Shown here: piece by piece, positions 44,543 to 54,622 of the stretch | How positions within the stretch are numbered: the first letter of the stretch is position 1 | Layout of the letters: every line of letters begins with the position of its first letter | Assembly: GCA_023014485.1 (NCBI GenBank) | Contig: JAJOZX010002710.1 | Location: 344,001 to 408,000, forward strand | Direction of reading: 5' to 3' | Origin: Bathynomus jamesi | Taxonomy: Eukaryota > Arthropoda > Malacostraca > Isopoda > Cirolanidae | Length of the DNA stretch: 64,000 nt | Translations under genes and position numbers: made by a program | The notes under the pieces: generated by a model | Told to the model about the DNA's origin: nothing | Database searches by the model: none | Seen by the model: the letters and a program-made list of their open reading frames with translations, nothing else

Positions 44543-46379
44543 ATGAATACTGTTGATACTTTATTAGAAATTCCCTTTTCCTCGTTGAAACTTGAGGAAA
44601 AGTTAAAAATTAAAAGACTTGGTGCATATCAGCCTAAAGATATCAAAATTACTCAACAAGACGGTAAAAACAGAACATTTTCAATTAGTTGGTCCGAAAG
44701 AAAATCATGCCTCACTGTTAGTGATGCAAAGAATACATTGTATTGTTTTTACTGTCTTTTATTTGGGGGTGAAAGTTTGTGGACCAGTACTGGTTGTAAA
44801 GATTTGAAGCATCTTTCTGAACGGATCCAGAAACATGAATGCAGCACAGTTCATACGAATAATGCTGTCAAATTTAAAACATTTGAAACAGTGAACATTT
44901 TATCTGAAATCGATGACTGATATCGCCTCAGCATTAAGAAACACAATGAATTAGTTGAGAAAAATAGACATATCTTAACAAGAGTCATAGACTGTTTAAA
45001 ATTTTGTGCTTCTCATGAGCTGCCATTACGAGGCCATGATTAAACGCAAAAATCTTTTAATCGTGGAGTATTTTTAGACATGATTTCCTACATAGCAACG
45101 TTTGATAGTACTTTAAGTGATCATCTTGAAAATGCTACAGTGGTGAAAAAAACATCTAAAACAATTCAAAACGATATTTTAGACTGCATGTATCAAGTGT
45201 ATGTGGATGAAATAAAATCCGAAATCGATAAAGTCCGTTACGCTTTTATGCAAGCAGACGAAAACGGATGTGGCTTGCCGTTCGCAATTTGTAGTTATAT
45301 TGTGCTATGTAAAAGAATGTCGGCCTGTTGAAAGGTTTTTAGCTTTCGTCGAAGTTGAAGATAGGACAGCTGCCCCTATGATGGGGCGGGAGTAATGCGT
45401 GGCTCTCATGGTGGAGTGCAGGTGCAAATGAAAGAATACTACCCTCATACGCATATCTACTGTTATGGACATCAGTTAAATTTAATTATGAAGAAAGTCT
45501 GTTCATCAGTAAAAAGAATAAGAATATATTTTTCATCTGTGAGTGGAATTGGTGTATTTTTCACTGCCTCTCCGAAACGTAGCAGCTTACTTCGGGACGT
45601 TTGCCACACATGCATTCCAAAAGTGTTTGAAACACGATGGAATTTTCAGTCCAGAATTAGAAATTGTATTAGAGAGAACAGACAAGAGCACAAGAGCTAT
45701 TAAAATGCTTCGACAGAATTCAGAATGAAAACAGCTGGGATGACAAAAGTATATGCGAATCTATGGGATTTAAAAATCGTTACAAGATGAAGAATTCAAC
45801 TTCTTTGTCTTTTTTTATACGGCGTTGAAACATGTAGATGTTTTGTACAGTGTTCTGCAGTCAAACAAGTCAACTAGTGTTACCACCGCACAGGCATTGA
45901 AGAACTGTGAATCATCAATGAATCACATGCGAGAGTGTGTCAAGAGTCACGTCCCTGAACCAGTTGCAGTTGATAATAATGAGACACAAATTCAAGTGAA
46001 AAGAATGAGAAGAGACGTAAGCAGTACAATGGAAATGGACGCAAGAAAAGTATGTACCCTAATGATTAACGAGATGAACGACAGATTTAGAAAATCAGAA
46101 TTATTTCGTTCCTTTATAATTGTTGACCCCAAAAAATTTAATATTTACGAGCAAAACTTTCCAACCGATCACATCAATACCATTAAAACCAATTATCCTA
46201 TGCTAAATTTAGAAAAGTTAATTTCTGAATTAACTGTTATCTATATAAATGATATATTCAATAACATGTCAAGTGTTAGTGATTTGTGTCGATTTTTACA
46301 TGACAACGAGCTGCTTGAGACATTCTCAGAGGTGTCAAAATTATTAGAAATCGTCCTAGTGACACCTGTGTCTACAGCT
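44543..46379 (+). pseudogene. hAT transposase, ZMYM1-like, N-terminal and central part
   Basis: ATG 44543. The N-terminal region has a TTF-type zinc finger: ISWSERKSCLTV, CFYCLLFGGESLWTSTGCKD and LKHLSERIQKHECSTVH. Two in-frame stops follow (44918 and about 45040), then frames at 45080-45331, 45395-45703 (YCYGHQLNLIMKKVC, the RNase H-fold region) and 45825-46379 (ELLETFSEVSKLLEIVLVTP). The sequence stops at VTPVSTADA exactly where the Polinton begins. Multiple frame changes make it a pseudogene irrespective of the insertion. Confidence 0.82.
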
Positions 46380-46385
46380 GATGCC

Positions 46386-46672
46386 AGTAGTATAGCCGCA
46401 AAAGGGGAGAGTGCAGGAATGTTGCAGGTTATTATGTAATGTTGCAAAGGGGGTTGTTGCAAGGGGAGGGGGTGCTGCAAAGGGGGATGTTGCAAATGGG
46501 GATGTTGCAAAGGGGGTGGGGGGGGAAACTTGGAGGCGGCGTTATCCCCCAAGAGAAAGGAGGAGGAGGAGAGAAAGGAGGAGAGGTGTTCACCTGGCAG
46601 GAGCCAAGTGCACATTAAGACTTCCAGCCGGGCTGGCGTTGTTTTATAGGCTCCTAATCAGCGAGTTGGCGT
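46386..46672 (+). repeat. Polinton left terminal inverted repeat
   Basis: Begins AGTAGTATAGCCGC and includes GTTATTATGTAATGTTGC, several TGTTGCAAAGGGGG repeats, GGCGGCGTTATCCCCC and GCTGGCGTTGTTTTATAGGC. It matches the complement of about 63558-63844, apart from differing numbers of the G-rich TTGCAAAGGGG units. AG-initial TIRs are characteristic of Polintons. Confidence 0.93.
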
Positions 46673-47150
46673 AATTGGCTTGAGTTGCCAGATACCGCGA
46701 TACCATTGTATACATTATTATAGACTCCTAATCAGCCAGTTGGCTGGTTGTCAGATACCTCTTTTTAGCAGTATTATTGCATACATCATTATTATATACG
46801 CCTAATCAGCCAGTTGGCTGAGTTGCCAGATAGCGCCATGTATTCCATTGTATACACTATTATAGACTCCTAATCAGCCAGTTGGCTGGTTGTCAGATAC
46901 CTCTTTTTAGCAGTATTATTGCATACATTATTATTATATACGCCTAATCAGCCAGTTGGCTGAGTTGCCAGATACCATTGTATACACTATTATAGACTCC
47001 TAATCAGCCAGTTGGCTTAGAAGGCTTAAATATTGCCAGATACCATTGTATACACTATTATAGACTCCTAATCAGCCAGTTGGCTTAGAAGGCTTAAATA
47101 TTGCCAGATACCTGTTGTATACAGAATACCGGTAGTAGAAGGCATAACAA
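46673..47150. repeat. Left subterminal repeats (about six irregular units)
   Basis: TAGACTCCTAATCAGCCAGTTGGCT and variants recur at roughly 46725, 46795, 46865, 46943, 46990 and 47060, joined by TTGCCAGATACC and ATTGTATACACTATTA. One unit (GAGTTGCCAGATAGCGCCATG, near 46830) is found inverted near 62949-62985, so the inverted-repeat homology between the two ends extends beyond the TIR. Confidence 0.75.
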
Positions 47151-47194
47151 TAAACAACATTGCATCATTCTTTTTATTATAAATATATAGAAAA

Positions 47195-47600
47195 TAAATA
47201 TACATTTGAGGAATATGCGTATAACAGAAATATATATACACAATTATGGATATATATATATATATATAAAATAAAATATACATTTCATATACATTTGAGG
47301 AATATGCGTATAACAGAAATATATACACACAATTATGGATATATATATATATATATATAAAATAAAATATACATTTCATATACATTTGAGGAATATGCGT
47401 ATAACAGAAATATATACACATAATTATATATAAAATAAATATACATTTCATATACATTTCATATACATTTCAATATGTACATAACAGAAATACACACACA
47501 CACACAAATATGGTGATATATAAATAAAATATACATTTCATATACACTTCAATATGTACATAACAGTACAGGAGAAATATCAAGCAAAATATATATATAT
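47195..47600. repeat. AT-rich minisatellite of about 100-bp units
   Basis: Units of ACATTTGAGGAATATGCGTA, TAACAGAAATATATACACAC and a (TA)n block recur about four times, with a decayed fifth. Translated frames are Tyr/Ile/Cys-rich noise; they also form the C-terminal half of the adjacent minus-strand reading frame. Confidence 0.8.
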
Positions 47601-47689
47601 ATATATAACACAAATCAATAGAAATATGCGTATAATCAAAATATATATACAATTCACTTTTTTTCAAAATACTAAAATCGGTCTTAATC

Positions 47690-48000
47690 GAGTTTACAAT
47701 TACATCATTATTGCTCTGCATTACGCAGTCTATGCGGCTTAATAATATTTCACCGCTTAAAGTATAGGGAAACCTGTATTCGATATGAATGGCTTTCATA
47801 TCGTTCAGTACTATTTTTGTCCCCACTTTACAACCGGTTGGCAAGTCATCTTTAAATACGTCTAGAATACAATCAAAAGCACGCACAAAGAGTTCATCGT
47901 TAGCTACATTATTAAACGCAAGTTTATAAGAATGCTTTTCCAATCGAGGGTTTATTTCTACCGACTCGAGCTTTTCAATCGTGAACTCTTCACTCAACAT
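47690..48000 (-). CDS. Solo PolB-N-terminal-like domain (truncated)
   Basis: ATG 48000. About 105 meaningful codons (SVEINPRLEKHSYKLAFNNV, RAFDCILDVFKDDLP, ILLSRIDCVMQSNNDVI) precede low-complexity sequence that stays open to 47470. The pattern F-R-x-L-x-x-E-x-[IL]-L-x-R-I-x-x-V-x-Q-S followed by an Asn-rich stretch also occurs in the N-terminal domain of this Polinton's polymerase (VEYILGRIMQAVQSS, 52829-53588). I infer a duplicated and truncated N-terminal domain. It overlaps the upstream gene's stop by about 10 bases. Function unknown. Confidence 0.5.
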
Positions 48001-48703
48001 AACGGCAATTGAAATAATCTTCTAAATCGTTACGGCAACTGCGCGTTATATAAAGAAATAGTTCTTCAGGGTGAACGGTGTAGGTGAGCTCAGCCTTGTA
48101 CCGATCAATTGCTTTGTACCAAAGTTCATGGTATTTCAAAGAGTCTAAACTTTTTAAATAAACATCCAGCACTAGACCATTCTCACCAGTCCTACACTCG
48201 GTAAACCCATCGAGCAGAGCAGTGTATGCGTATTCAAGAACTGTATCAAAATAAAGCATATCCGTAACACGCGCGTCTAATATAGGTTTCAGTTTACGGA
48301 ATCCGACGATTTCAAACATTCTGTCGAGGATGAAACGGTTTCGCGTAGGAATAAGAGCGTTATTATCAGAAGCATTCTTCCACATAAGCCTTATATCAAT
48401 GCATGGCCGATCGTTATTTATACACAACGTACATACAACGGCGTATGAGGGCGCGTCACTAATCTGCTCTCTTCTTGTACCTACGTTAGCAGGTATTTTA
48501 TAACGATCTTCACACCACTTATCAACTATCACAAAGATTCTATTCATCTCCTCGATACTTAAATAAACCCGTTTGTTTGTCGTCCTACATTCCGTTTCCA
48601 GTACATAGCTAATGGTACCGGAATTACGCCTGAACACGCGCAACGATTTCGTCACGGACACATCGTACGAGGCGTTGAGAATGCTGCTCAAAGGAAGTTC
48701 CAT
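47990..48703 (-). CDS. Polinton accessory protein A (unknown)
   Basis: 237 codons from the first ATG (48703); the frame is open slightly further upstream without an ATG. The protein has no transmembrane segment. It contains FVIVDKWCEDRYKI near residue 65 and VVCTLCINNDRPCIDI, and ends EDYFNCRYVE. The VD-x-WC-x-x-RY motif also occurs in the next upstream gene (VDGWCDKRYYVM), so the two may be paralogues or share a fold. I do not recognise a family. Its position between the polymerase and the TIR suggests an early or host-interaction gene, but that is speculation. Confidence 0.6.
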   Translation of the reverse strand: MELPLSSILNASYDVSVTKSLRVFRRNSGTISYVLETECRTTNKRVYLSIEEMNRIFVIVDKWCEDRYKIPANVGTRREQISDAPSYAVVCTLCINNDRPCIDIRLMWKNASDNNALIPTRNRFILDRMFEIVGFRKLKPILDARVTDMLYFDTVLEYAYTALLDGFTECRTGENGLVLDVYLKSLDSLKYHELWYKAIDRYKAELTYTVHPEELFLYITRSCRNDLEDYFNCRYVE

Positions 48704-48902
48704 CGTATTCGAGGAGCGCACGTCCACTCGGCTCAAGCTCTGAGATAACTATGAGCCGTGTGAGGCACAGGCAGGAATGGTTCGACGGGCGGCTGACTCG
48801 ATGATACGTGAATGGGCATGTTCGTACGACTCGAATTGTTGCACATATTTGTTTTTCCGTTTCGTCACTACCAGCCTACGCACTTTGGATAAGAACTAGG
48901 CG

Positions 48903-49493
48903 CTAATCATCTCCACACTCCGGCGCACTATTTGAGAGGAACATATGCTCATATTTTTCCTTTCTACCCATCAAACGATACTCGTCTCTAAAATCTGTTA
49001 AAAACTCACGCATGGCACTAGCCACAACCTCACTATGAACCTCATCATGATATACGTTAATATAGTGATAAAAACACCTAAGATTGTCCATGATCACGAG
49101 ATTCACATTTTCAGACGTAGGGTATGAGTAATCGACATGGTGTAGCATGACGTAATACCGCTTGTCACACCACCCATCCACAAGGCTCATTATCCATACC
49201 TGCTGCTTCTCTTCTGCACGCGTTGTTTCTTTTACTTCACGGTGTATGTGAGACTTTATAAAGTTTAGCCCTGCAGTATACTTCAGCACATAGTCTGTGC
49301 AACGAAAGCCTTCAACAGTCTCACCAGAACATCCGTAGAGTATTTGTACATCTTGGAACTTCGCACAATCCAATGTGGTTTTAAAAGAGGCATAGGAGGG
49401 GGGAATAGGAAGTTTTTCGGTATCCACCACATCCTCACACTTTACTGAATACCATTTCATAAACGTTGTGCAAGCAATATTAAAGGTAGCCAT
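48903..49493 (-). CDS. Polinton accessory protein B (unknown)
   Basis: 196 codons from ATG 49493. The frame is open to 49661, but the extra N-terminus is a translated (CA)n tract. Motifs: FNIACTTFMKWYSVKC near the start, FRCTDYVLKYTAGLNF, VDGWCDKRYYVMLHHVDYSY near the middle, and YINVYHDEVHSEVV. The VD-x-WC-x-x-RY motif is shared with accessory protein A. After the stop, another frame (48749-48893) encodes 47 basic residues, possibly a frameshifted C-terminus. A GC-box-like GGGCGGAGCTT lies 5' at about 49592 and is shared with the promoter at 60.46 kb. Confidence 0.62.
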   Translation of the reverse strand: MATFNIACTTFMKWYSVKCEDVVDTEKLPIPPSYASFKTTLDCAKFQDVQILYGCSGETVEGFRCTDYVLKYTAGLNFIKSHIHREVKETTRAEEKQQVWIMSLVDGWCDKRYYVMLHHVDYSYPTSENVNLVIMDNLRCFYHYINVYHDEVHSEVVASAMREFLTDFRDEYRLMGRKEKYEHMFLSNSAPECGDD

Positions 49494-49614
49494 TTCAATA
49501 TACGTCTGATCTGAATACACGTCTGATCTCTCGGGCTTACTGCGGTCGACTGACCACGCAGGGACTCCCAGATAGTAGCATGACTCACGCAGTGGGCGGA
49601 GCTTAGAACTTTCA

Positions 49615-49615
49615 C

Positions 49616-49664
<49 letters not shown>

Positions 49665-49770
49665 GGAGAAAGTGAAACGCTATTTGATTTATTGAGATAT
49701 TCATATATTTACAAATACGATTCGAGATATTCAAGTTATATATATATATATATATTTACAAATAGATACG
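49615..49770. repeat. (CA)n and (TA)n microsatellites between polymerase and accessory genes
   Basis: (CA)n at 49620-49661 and (TA)n at 49738-49754, directly upstream of accessory gene B and downstream of the polymerase stop. Confidence 0.9.
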
Positions 49771-49800
49771 ATTATATACAAGACGTGTGAGTTAGAAGCA

Positions 49801-50049
49801 TCATTGGTATCCAAAGGGTACGGTATCATAGGTGCCAGGTAACTGGTAACGTTTCCTATAGGTGTTACGGCACACCATCGTACCCCTAAGTTCCTTCACG
49901 CCTCCCAGCTTCTGCGCCCGAAAATTGTGGGTGCCTACAATTAGTTGGTGAGGTTGCAAACATACTAGATCCTTCAACGACTCAAAGTTAACAACCTCCC
50001 GATTCGCATGGTTGAGCGTAATACCCTTTGCCTTCACGATACATTTCAT
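49801..50049 (-). CDS. POLB: POLB segment: C-terminal region
   Basis: 82 codons with KCIVKAKGITLNHANREVVN and a final PGTYDTVPFGYQ, typical of the end of Polinton polymerases. The conserved GPKTYG motif lies just upstream in this same frame, so the shift from the palm frame occurs near 50099, in a homopolymer. Confidence 0.85.
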   Translation of the reverse strand: MKCIVKAKGITLNHANREVVNFESLKDLVCLQPHQLIVGTHNFRAQKLGGVKELRGTMVCRNTYRKRYQLPGTYDTVPFGYQ

Positions 50050-53000
50050 TTCATCCCCCCTGACCCGTACCCCGTAAGTCTTAGGTCCTGTTGAGATAAA
50101 AGAGTCGGCGTATGCGTCGTCCCATACTCATCCTTGATCTCATCAGTGAGCTCGCCGAAGAACTCCCCAATAGCGGGCATGTAATCACCCTCCCTCTCTG
50201 TGAATATCACGCTATCTGTATCGGCATACAATACTCTCCGCCCAAGAGAATGCAATAGACCCCAAAGTTTTATACGGGCGTAGGCTGTTGTGAAGCTCGC
50301 CACAGGTATGTTTGTAACCCTTGAGGTATCTGTGGCAAATTCAGTGTTGTTGTACTTTATTACGTAAGTATTACCTACATTCACGATCTCCATGACCTCT
50401 TTATCGGGGGCATTGGCATAATCCCAGACATCGCTATAACTTTGTGCCAAATGAATGTTCCCTCTGCCGGTATTCTGCGCAAATTTTCCCCATAGACTGT
50501 TTAGACACAACTTTGCACTAAAGCGCTTGCCAGGATTCTTTACAATTTGGACACGATCAAGTTGTATACCTTCGCGGTCGCGGTAACGTTGAATATAGGC
50601 AGACTTTTCATCTTCGGTATCAACTCCTCGCGGATACCCTGATGCTTCAACCTTATCCTTCAAAAAGGCGTTTATATATGGTGTGAAAAGGTTGGGGAGC
50701 TTCTGAAACCTCCACACCTCGTGTATCTTCAGTATTCTATAACCATGGCGTACGGCTAGGGCCAGCTCAGGACTTGTATATACGCCTCTGATCTTACGCT
50801 GGTGGGGTATATGGTTACATTCGCCGTTATCCTCTTCCGCGCACTTCACGCACAGGGGAAACATGAGCTTGTCGTCGATAACGACAGGTAAGATCGGCAT
50901 CCATAAATTGCGTGGGGGGAGTACGTCTACGAAAGAGAGCCCAAAGTAATGATCATTCAAATTTTTGGAAAATTCATTTATGGATGGTAGGCTAGGTCCC
51001 ACCAGTTTCTCAGGAGCGCCCACGGGGTACGGATGGCTCTTCATCACGTATGGGTATAAAGAACAGAAATCGTAGTAATGGAGCTTCACGCCCACCGTAG
51101 GTGGAAAGTATAGTCTGAATGGATTTGTACGTCCTCCAAACAAGCTATCACCACATTTGAGAGGGTCCAGCACCATTGAACGCTTGATCGTTTTTATTTC
51201 CTCACGGTATACATCGTCTGTCTCCATCCGTGCATCATATTCATGCTCCCACAAGACTTTGTGAGTGAACTGTGATCCTATAAGTTGATCGCGGGTGCGG
51301 GTCCCTGCAAGACAGTCGGCAGGAGATCTACCGTGGATATCTCCGACGATACCGCACTCAGGGCGGGGGCATCCATGCCACCAGCATCCATTAAAGGAAT
51401 ACACAGTCTTCACACCAGTGACACGGTTTTCACTTAACCCATCAACCCAAAAAACACGTCCATTAATCTTAATGGGTACTTCACCCGTGTTGCGGGCGTG
51501 CTTTATGTATACACCTGTTTGTTGCTGCAGGTGTATGAGCCAGTAAATAGCCTTGTGTCCGTAACTGCGGGGGTTGTTTCGGTGAATAATGGCTAAGGTG
51601 TCTTTAGGCATGAAGTTATTCTTGAACACCGTAAAACATAATGATGCGATGGTGGTTGCGACTTGCAGTGGATCGCATTTGAAACGGGCTATGTACATAC
51701 TTCTAAAGGCCTGGAAAATACTCTAAGCACGCGCACATCATTCACGCAATAACGCTCACATTCATCAGCTATATTATAAGGGTTACTTTCATTAAAACTG
51801 TCGTAGTATCGATCAAAGTCTTCACGTTCATCCATGCAGTCAAAATAATGTTTGGGGGGTGGTGGGCCTACGTAGTTTAAAGTCTCGCTGGTGAGGAAAG
51901 TGTATGGGAAGTATCCTTTGGAAACTTCAGCTGCTACTCCCATCACCTTGGGTAGCTTTGCTAATTTACAAGGTGTGAATAATAAAGTATCTTTAAATTG
52001 TACATTGCCTCTTATCTGCATCTGTATTAATTTGTTGCCTCTTTTCAATGGATCACCTGTAAATATCTCAGAGGATTCGTGTTCAAGCAACTCCTTATAA
52101 AGGAACTGCGTGTCAAACTTTGCCCCGTTATGGGCGAGAATATACACAGTCTTTTTTTTGAACTTGTCGGCTAACTTGACAATATAGGACACAAATAGTT
52201 TCACAGGACTATCGCTGACATTCGTTTTAAAAACGTTTGTCCGTTTACCGCATTTGGGGCACTCGTCACATTCGATACCCATACACTCATCACAGATGGT
52301 CTGGCTCACAAGTAAATGTGGAATTACCTCTTTGGTTTCAGCGTTCGTATATGTTTCTATATCGTAGTACACAGTTATACAAGGGTTATTTTTAGGCTTA
52401 GCATCTTTCATATAACACACATGCTTTACTCCATCCGCCTTATATTCCTCCTGGCATGTAGGACAGTGAATTACGTCGCACTTGTGCTTAAATTTTCCCC
52501 AATTATCCATTGTGTGAAACATACCACATTCACAGATTCTCATTTTCCTGCACGTACCAATTGATTTATGGAGATCAAAGCAGCTATTATTGAAAAATGT
52601 GCGTCTACACACATCACAGTCTCTCTTCTCAACTACACGGCTTTCACATTTGGTGCTTTTACACTGCTCACATACCATGTGACATTCTTTACAATGTCTC
52701 ACTATCATCCGCAAACTCGAGGCACCCCTTACACAAATCATGATGTCTCCCATATTTTCGACTTTTGTCATAACTCGCGTAAAGCCCCCTTATATTACGG
52801 ATGGGGAGATACGTTGTCCCTGACAATCCTAAAATAAGTAGGGGCTTGTACGATCTCTCACACAGCTTTTAAAAACATACACAGTCCGGCGGCGATCATC
52901 CAAACCAAATATAACTATGCGCACATTCATTTCCTGTTCTACCTTTCTCAGCTCTTCAGGACCCATATTACAGTCAAATTCAAGTTCACAGTCTACAGCC

Positions 53001-53908
53001 AGTTTACGGGTACGCTCAACGATCGTAGGCAGCCAAATTTTTTGAGTCCGTGTATTTTGTACAGTAAGCATACGTGCTAAGAGTACTGCTATAAAGCCGC
53101 AACCACGATCGACGTTTATATGCCTTCGGTAAATAGTTGGAGAATTGAAGTTAAGAGTGTACGGTATGGCACTATGACCCGCAACACGGAATACACGGTC
53201 AATATTTACCGTGAAGTTGTCCATATTGAAGGCTATACTACTTTGGACGGCTTGCATTATACGCCCTAATATATATTCTACATCTTCAGCAGCCAAACGT
53301 CTGAACGGTACTATCACCCAATAATCGTCTACATCACCGTCATCTGACCCGAACCCAAAGGACAGACTCGTCCTGACCTCACGCTCGTCGCGATTCTGAA
53401 GAGCAAACTCTATAATACGCTGTACTACCCTGCGTATCCCGCGTTCAATACCATTGCTATACAGGGCTCTAGGGTCGACCCTAACTCTATACCGATTTCT
53501 AGTCAAGGCTGGGGTGGGGACTGCGGATCGCACTAACTCGAACGTAATAACATCCTCAACAGAACGGGGGCGGATGAATTAGTGGCTATATTAGGTGCTG
53601 CTGCTTCTGGGGGCCCTGTTGCGTAGGAGGGTTGGGGATCTATTATTGTAGACTTAACAGAACGGGGGGCGGAATAAGGGGGTATATTAGGTGTTGCTGC
53701 TGGGGAGGTTGTTGCGTAAGAGGTTGAGGGTTGGGGGTCTGCTGCAACAGGTACGTATTTCGGCCGCTTTATACCTGATGTGGGGTTCTCATACCTCCGC
53801 TTTGGACGTGCAACCTGTATCGCTGGTGAGGGTTCAGGGGAGGAGATCACAACTACACTGTCATCGAGGTCATCCGTAATGATAGGGTGCTCTACCTCAT
53901 CGTCGGTT
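49801..53908 (-). CDS. POLB: Protein-primed-type DNA polymerase B (about five one-base frameshifts)
   Basis: The polymerase replicates the Polinton. In order: Pro/Ser-rich N-terminus (53908-53560), N-terminal domain (to about 52850), a short YLPIRN-containing segment in a third frame, Cys-rich zinc region, 3'-5' exonuclease and polymerase palm/thumb (to 49801). Frame changes fall near 53560, 52850, 52705, 51718 and 50099 (in an AAAA run). No nonsense substitution is seen, and all three exonuclease and three polymerase motifs are present. The frame opens at a splice-acceptor-like site (53909-53910) with no in-frame ATG, which implies a 5' exon elsewhere. Described as broken; whether the breaks are real or sequencing errors cannot be told from the sequence. 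Confidence 0.93.
50046..51698 (-). CDS. POLB: POLB segment: polymerase domain
   Basis: 550-codon open frame. It contains the family-B motifs DFCSLYPYVMKSHPYP (motif A, DxxSLYP), KLCLNSLWGKFAQ (motif B, KxxxNSxxG) and LYADTDSVIF (motif C, DTDS). Preceding blocks include VFWVDGLSENRVTGVKTVYS and FNGCWWHGCP, which are common to Polinton polymerases. Catalytic residues are intact. The frame starts inside the protein; the true upstream continuation is the exonuclease frame, offset by one base near 51718. Confidence 0.95.
   Translation of the reverse strand: MYIARFKCDPLQVATTIASLCFTVFKNNFMPKDTLAIIHRNNPRSYGHKAIYWLIHLQQQTGVYIKHARNTGEVPIKINGRVFWVDGLSENRVTGVKTVYSFNGCWWHGCPRPECGIVGDIHGRSPADCLAGTRTRDQLIGSQFTHKVLWEHEYDARMETDDVYREEIKTIKRSMVLDPLKCGDSLFGGRTNPFRLYFPPTVGVKLHYYDFCSLYPYVMKSHPYPVGAPEKLVGPSLPSINEFSKNLNDHYFGLSFVDVLPPRNLWMPILPVVIDDKLMFPLCVKCAEEDNGECNHIPHQRKIRGVYTSPELALAVRHGYRILKIHEVWRFQKLPNLFTPYINAFLKDKVEASGYPRGVDTEDEKSAYIQRYRDREGIQLDRVQIVKNPGKRFSAKLCLNSLWGKFAQNTGRGNIHLAQSYSDVWDYANAPDKEVMEIVNVGNTYVIKYNNTEFATDTSRVTNIPVASFTTAYARIKLWGLLHSLGRRVLYADTDSVIFTEREGDYMPAIGEFFGELTDEIKDEYGTTHTPTLLSQQDLRLTGYGSGGMK
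51689..52771 (-). CDS. POLB: POLB segment: zinc region and 3'-5' exonuclease
   Basis: The Cys-rich N-terminal part (HCKECHMVCEQCKSTKC, CDVCRRTFFNNSC, CPTCQEEY) forms two or three zinc clusters. Exonuclease motifs: ITVYYDIETYT (Exo I, DxE), ILAHNGAKFDTQFL (Exo II, NxxxFD) and ERYCVNDVRVLR (Exo III, YxxxD). All three are intact, so proofreading was functional. The first 20 codons of this frame probably do not belong to the protein, because another frame carries the conserved YLPIRN segment there. Confidence 0.92.
   Translation of the reverse strand: MTKVENMGDIMICVRGASSLRMIVRHCKECHMVCEQCKSTKCESRVVEKRDCDVCRRTFFNNSCFDLHKSIGTCRKMRICECGMFHTMDNWGKFKHKCDVIHCPTCQEEYKADGVKHVCYMKDAKPKNNPCITVYYDIETYTNAETKEVIPHLLVSQTICDECMGIECDECPKCGKRTNVFKTNVSDSPVKLFVSYIVKLADKFKKKTVYILAHNGAKFDTQFLYKELLEHESSEIFTGDPLKRGNKLIQMQIRGNVQFKDTLLFTPCKLAKLPKVMGVAAEVSKGYFPYTFLTSETLNYVGPPPPKHYFDCMDEREDFDRYYDSFNESNPYNIADECERYCVNDVRVLRVFSRPLEVCT
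52829..53588 (-). CDS. POLB: POLB segment: N-terminal domain
   Basis: About 250 codons: ALYSNGIERGIRRVVQRIIE, DDYWVIVPFRRLAAEDVEYI, QAVQSSIAFNMDNF, then HINVDRGCGFIAVLLARML. This block with the R-F-x-L-x-x-E/I..QS signature precedes the exonuclease in arthropod Polinton polymerases. It overlaps the Pro-rich segment by one frame change. The frame then ends near 52850 by another shift. Confidence 0.75.
53533..53908 (-). CDS. POLB: POLB segment: Pro/Ser/Thr-rich N-terminus after a putative intron
   Basis: The open frame from 53908 begins with an acidic stretch (TDDEVEHPIITDDLDDSVVV). A basic patch (ARPKRRYENPTSGIKRPKY), which could act as a nuclear localisation signal, and a duplicated PQPSTSYAT/PQPSYATGP low-complexity region follow. 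There is no in-frame ATG at its start. Upstream lie CTGAT, a pyrimidine tract and CAG (53909-53936 region), a convincing 3' splice site. The Pro-rich part carries an internal near-repeat of about 60 bp. Confidence 0.65.
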
Positions 53909-53992
53909 CTGTGGGAGAAGAAATATAAGGATCAGCACTCAAAATTTGTAATATTTTGTAAATGACCCACTTAGGAGTGTGACGTGTTAGAA

Positions 53993-54622
53993 ATGGACTC
54001 TGTAGAAAAATTCAGATTCACGAGCCCATCCACATGTATTATATCTGGACCTACAGGATGTGGTAAAACTGTGTTTATGCTTAAAATCATTAAAGAAAAG
54101 GGCGAGATGTTCTCGAAATTTGTGCATAAAGTTATATGGTGCTATTCGACGTATCAATCAGCGTTCAACGAGTACCAAGATGATATTTTGTTCCACAAAG
54201 GTGTATATGACGTTAATTCGCTAAAGGGAACTGAACATACAATCATTGTAATTGACGATCTCATGTTGGAGATGGATAAAACGTTTGCCGAGACATTTAC
54301 AGTATACTCCCACCATCTTAACATAAGCGTGTTCTTCATCAATCAGAATCTATTTTTCAAAAATAGATACATGCGCGATGTGTCGTTAAATACGCAATAT
54401 CTAGTCTTATTCGCGCAACGTAGAGATGTATCACAAATTGGGGTATTAGCCAATCAAATGTTCCCGAATCAGCGTAAGGAGTTTTTGGAAGTTTATAAAG
54501 AAGCTACAAGCACGCGTTACGGATATTTGCTTTGCGACCTTCATCCGCGAAACACGTTTAGGGTGCTTCTAAGAACGAATACATTTCCAAACGAGCCTGA
54601 AACGGTGTATATTCCAGAATGA
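53993..54622 (+). CDS. ATP: Packaging ATPase (FtsK/HerA-like)
   Basis: 209 codons. The ATG at 53993 has a strong Kozak context (GAAATGG). Walker A is CIISGPTGCGKTVFMLKI near residue 20 and Walker B is TIIVIDDLMLEM near residue 85. An arginine-finger-like RNRYMRD and sensor FFINQN lie between. The length and motifs match Polinton and adenovirus-like genome-packaging ATPases that move DNA into capsids. No break is seen. Its stop overlaps the next ATG (ATGA at 54619-54622). It is divergent from POLB, whose acceptor site lies only about 85 bases upstream. Confidence 0.93.
   Translation: MDSVEKFRFTSPSTCIISGPTGCGKTVFMLKIIKEKGEMFSKFVHKVIWCYSTYQSAFNEYQDDILFHKGVYDVNSLKGTEHTIIVIDDLMLEMDKTFAETFTVYSHHLNISVFFINQNLFFKNRYMRDVSLNTQYLVLFAQRRDVSQIGVLANQMFPNQRKEFLEVYKEATSTRYGYLLCDLHPRNTFRVLLRTNTFPNEPETVYIPE

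Noticed and set aside
49494..49661. Cys-Val N-terminal extension of accessory protein B
   Set aside because: It is a translated (CA)n microsatellite; the ATG at 49493 is the sensible start.
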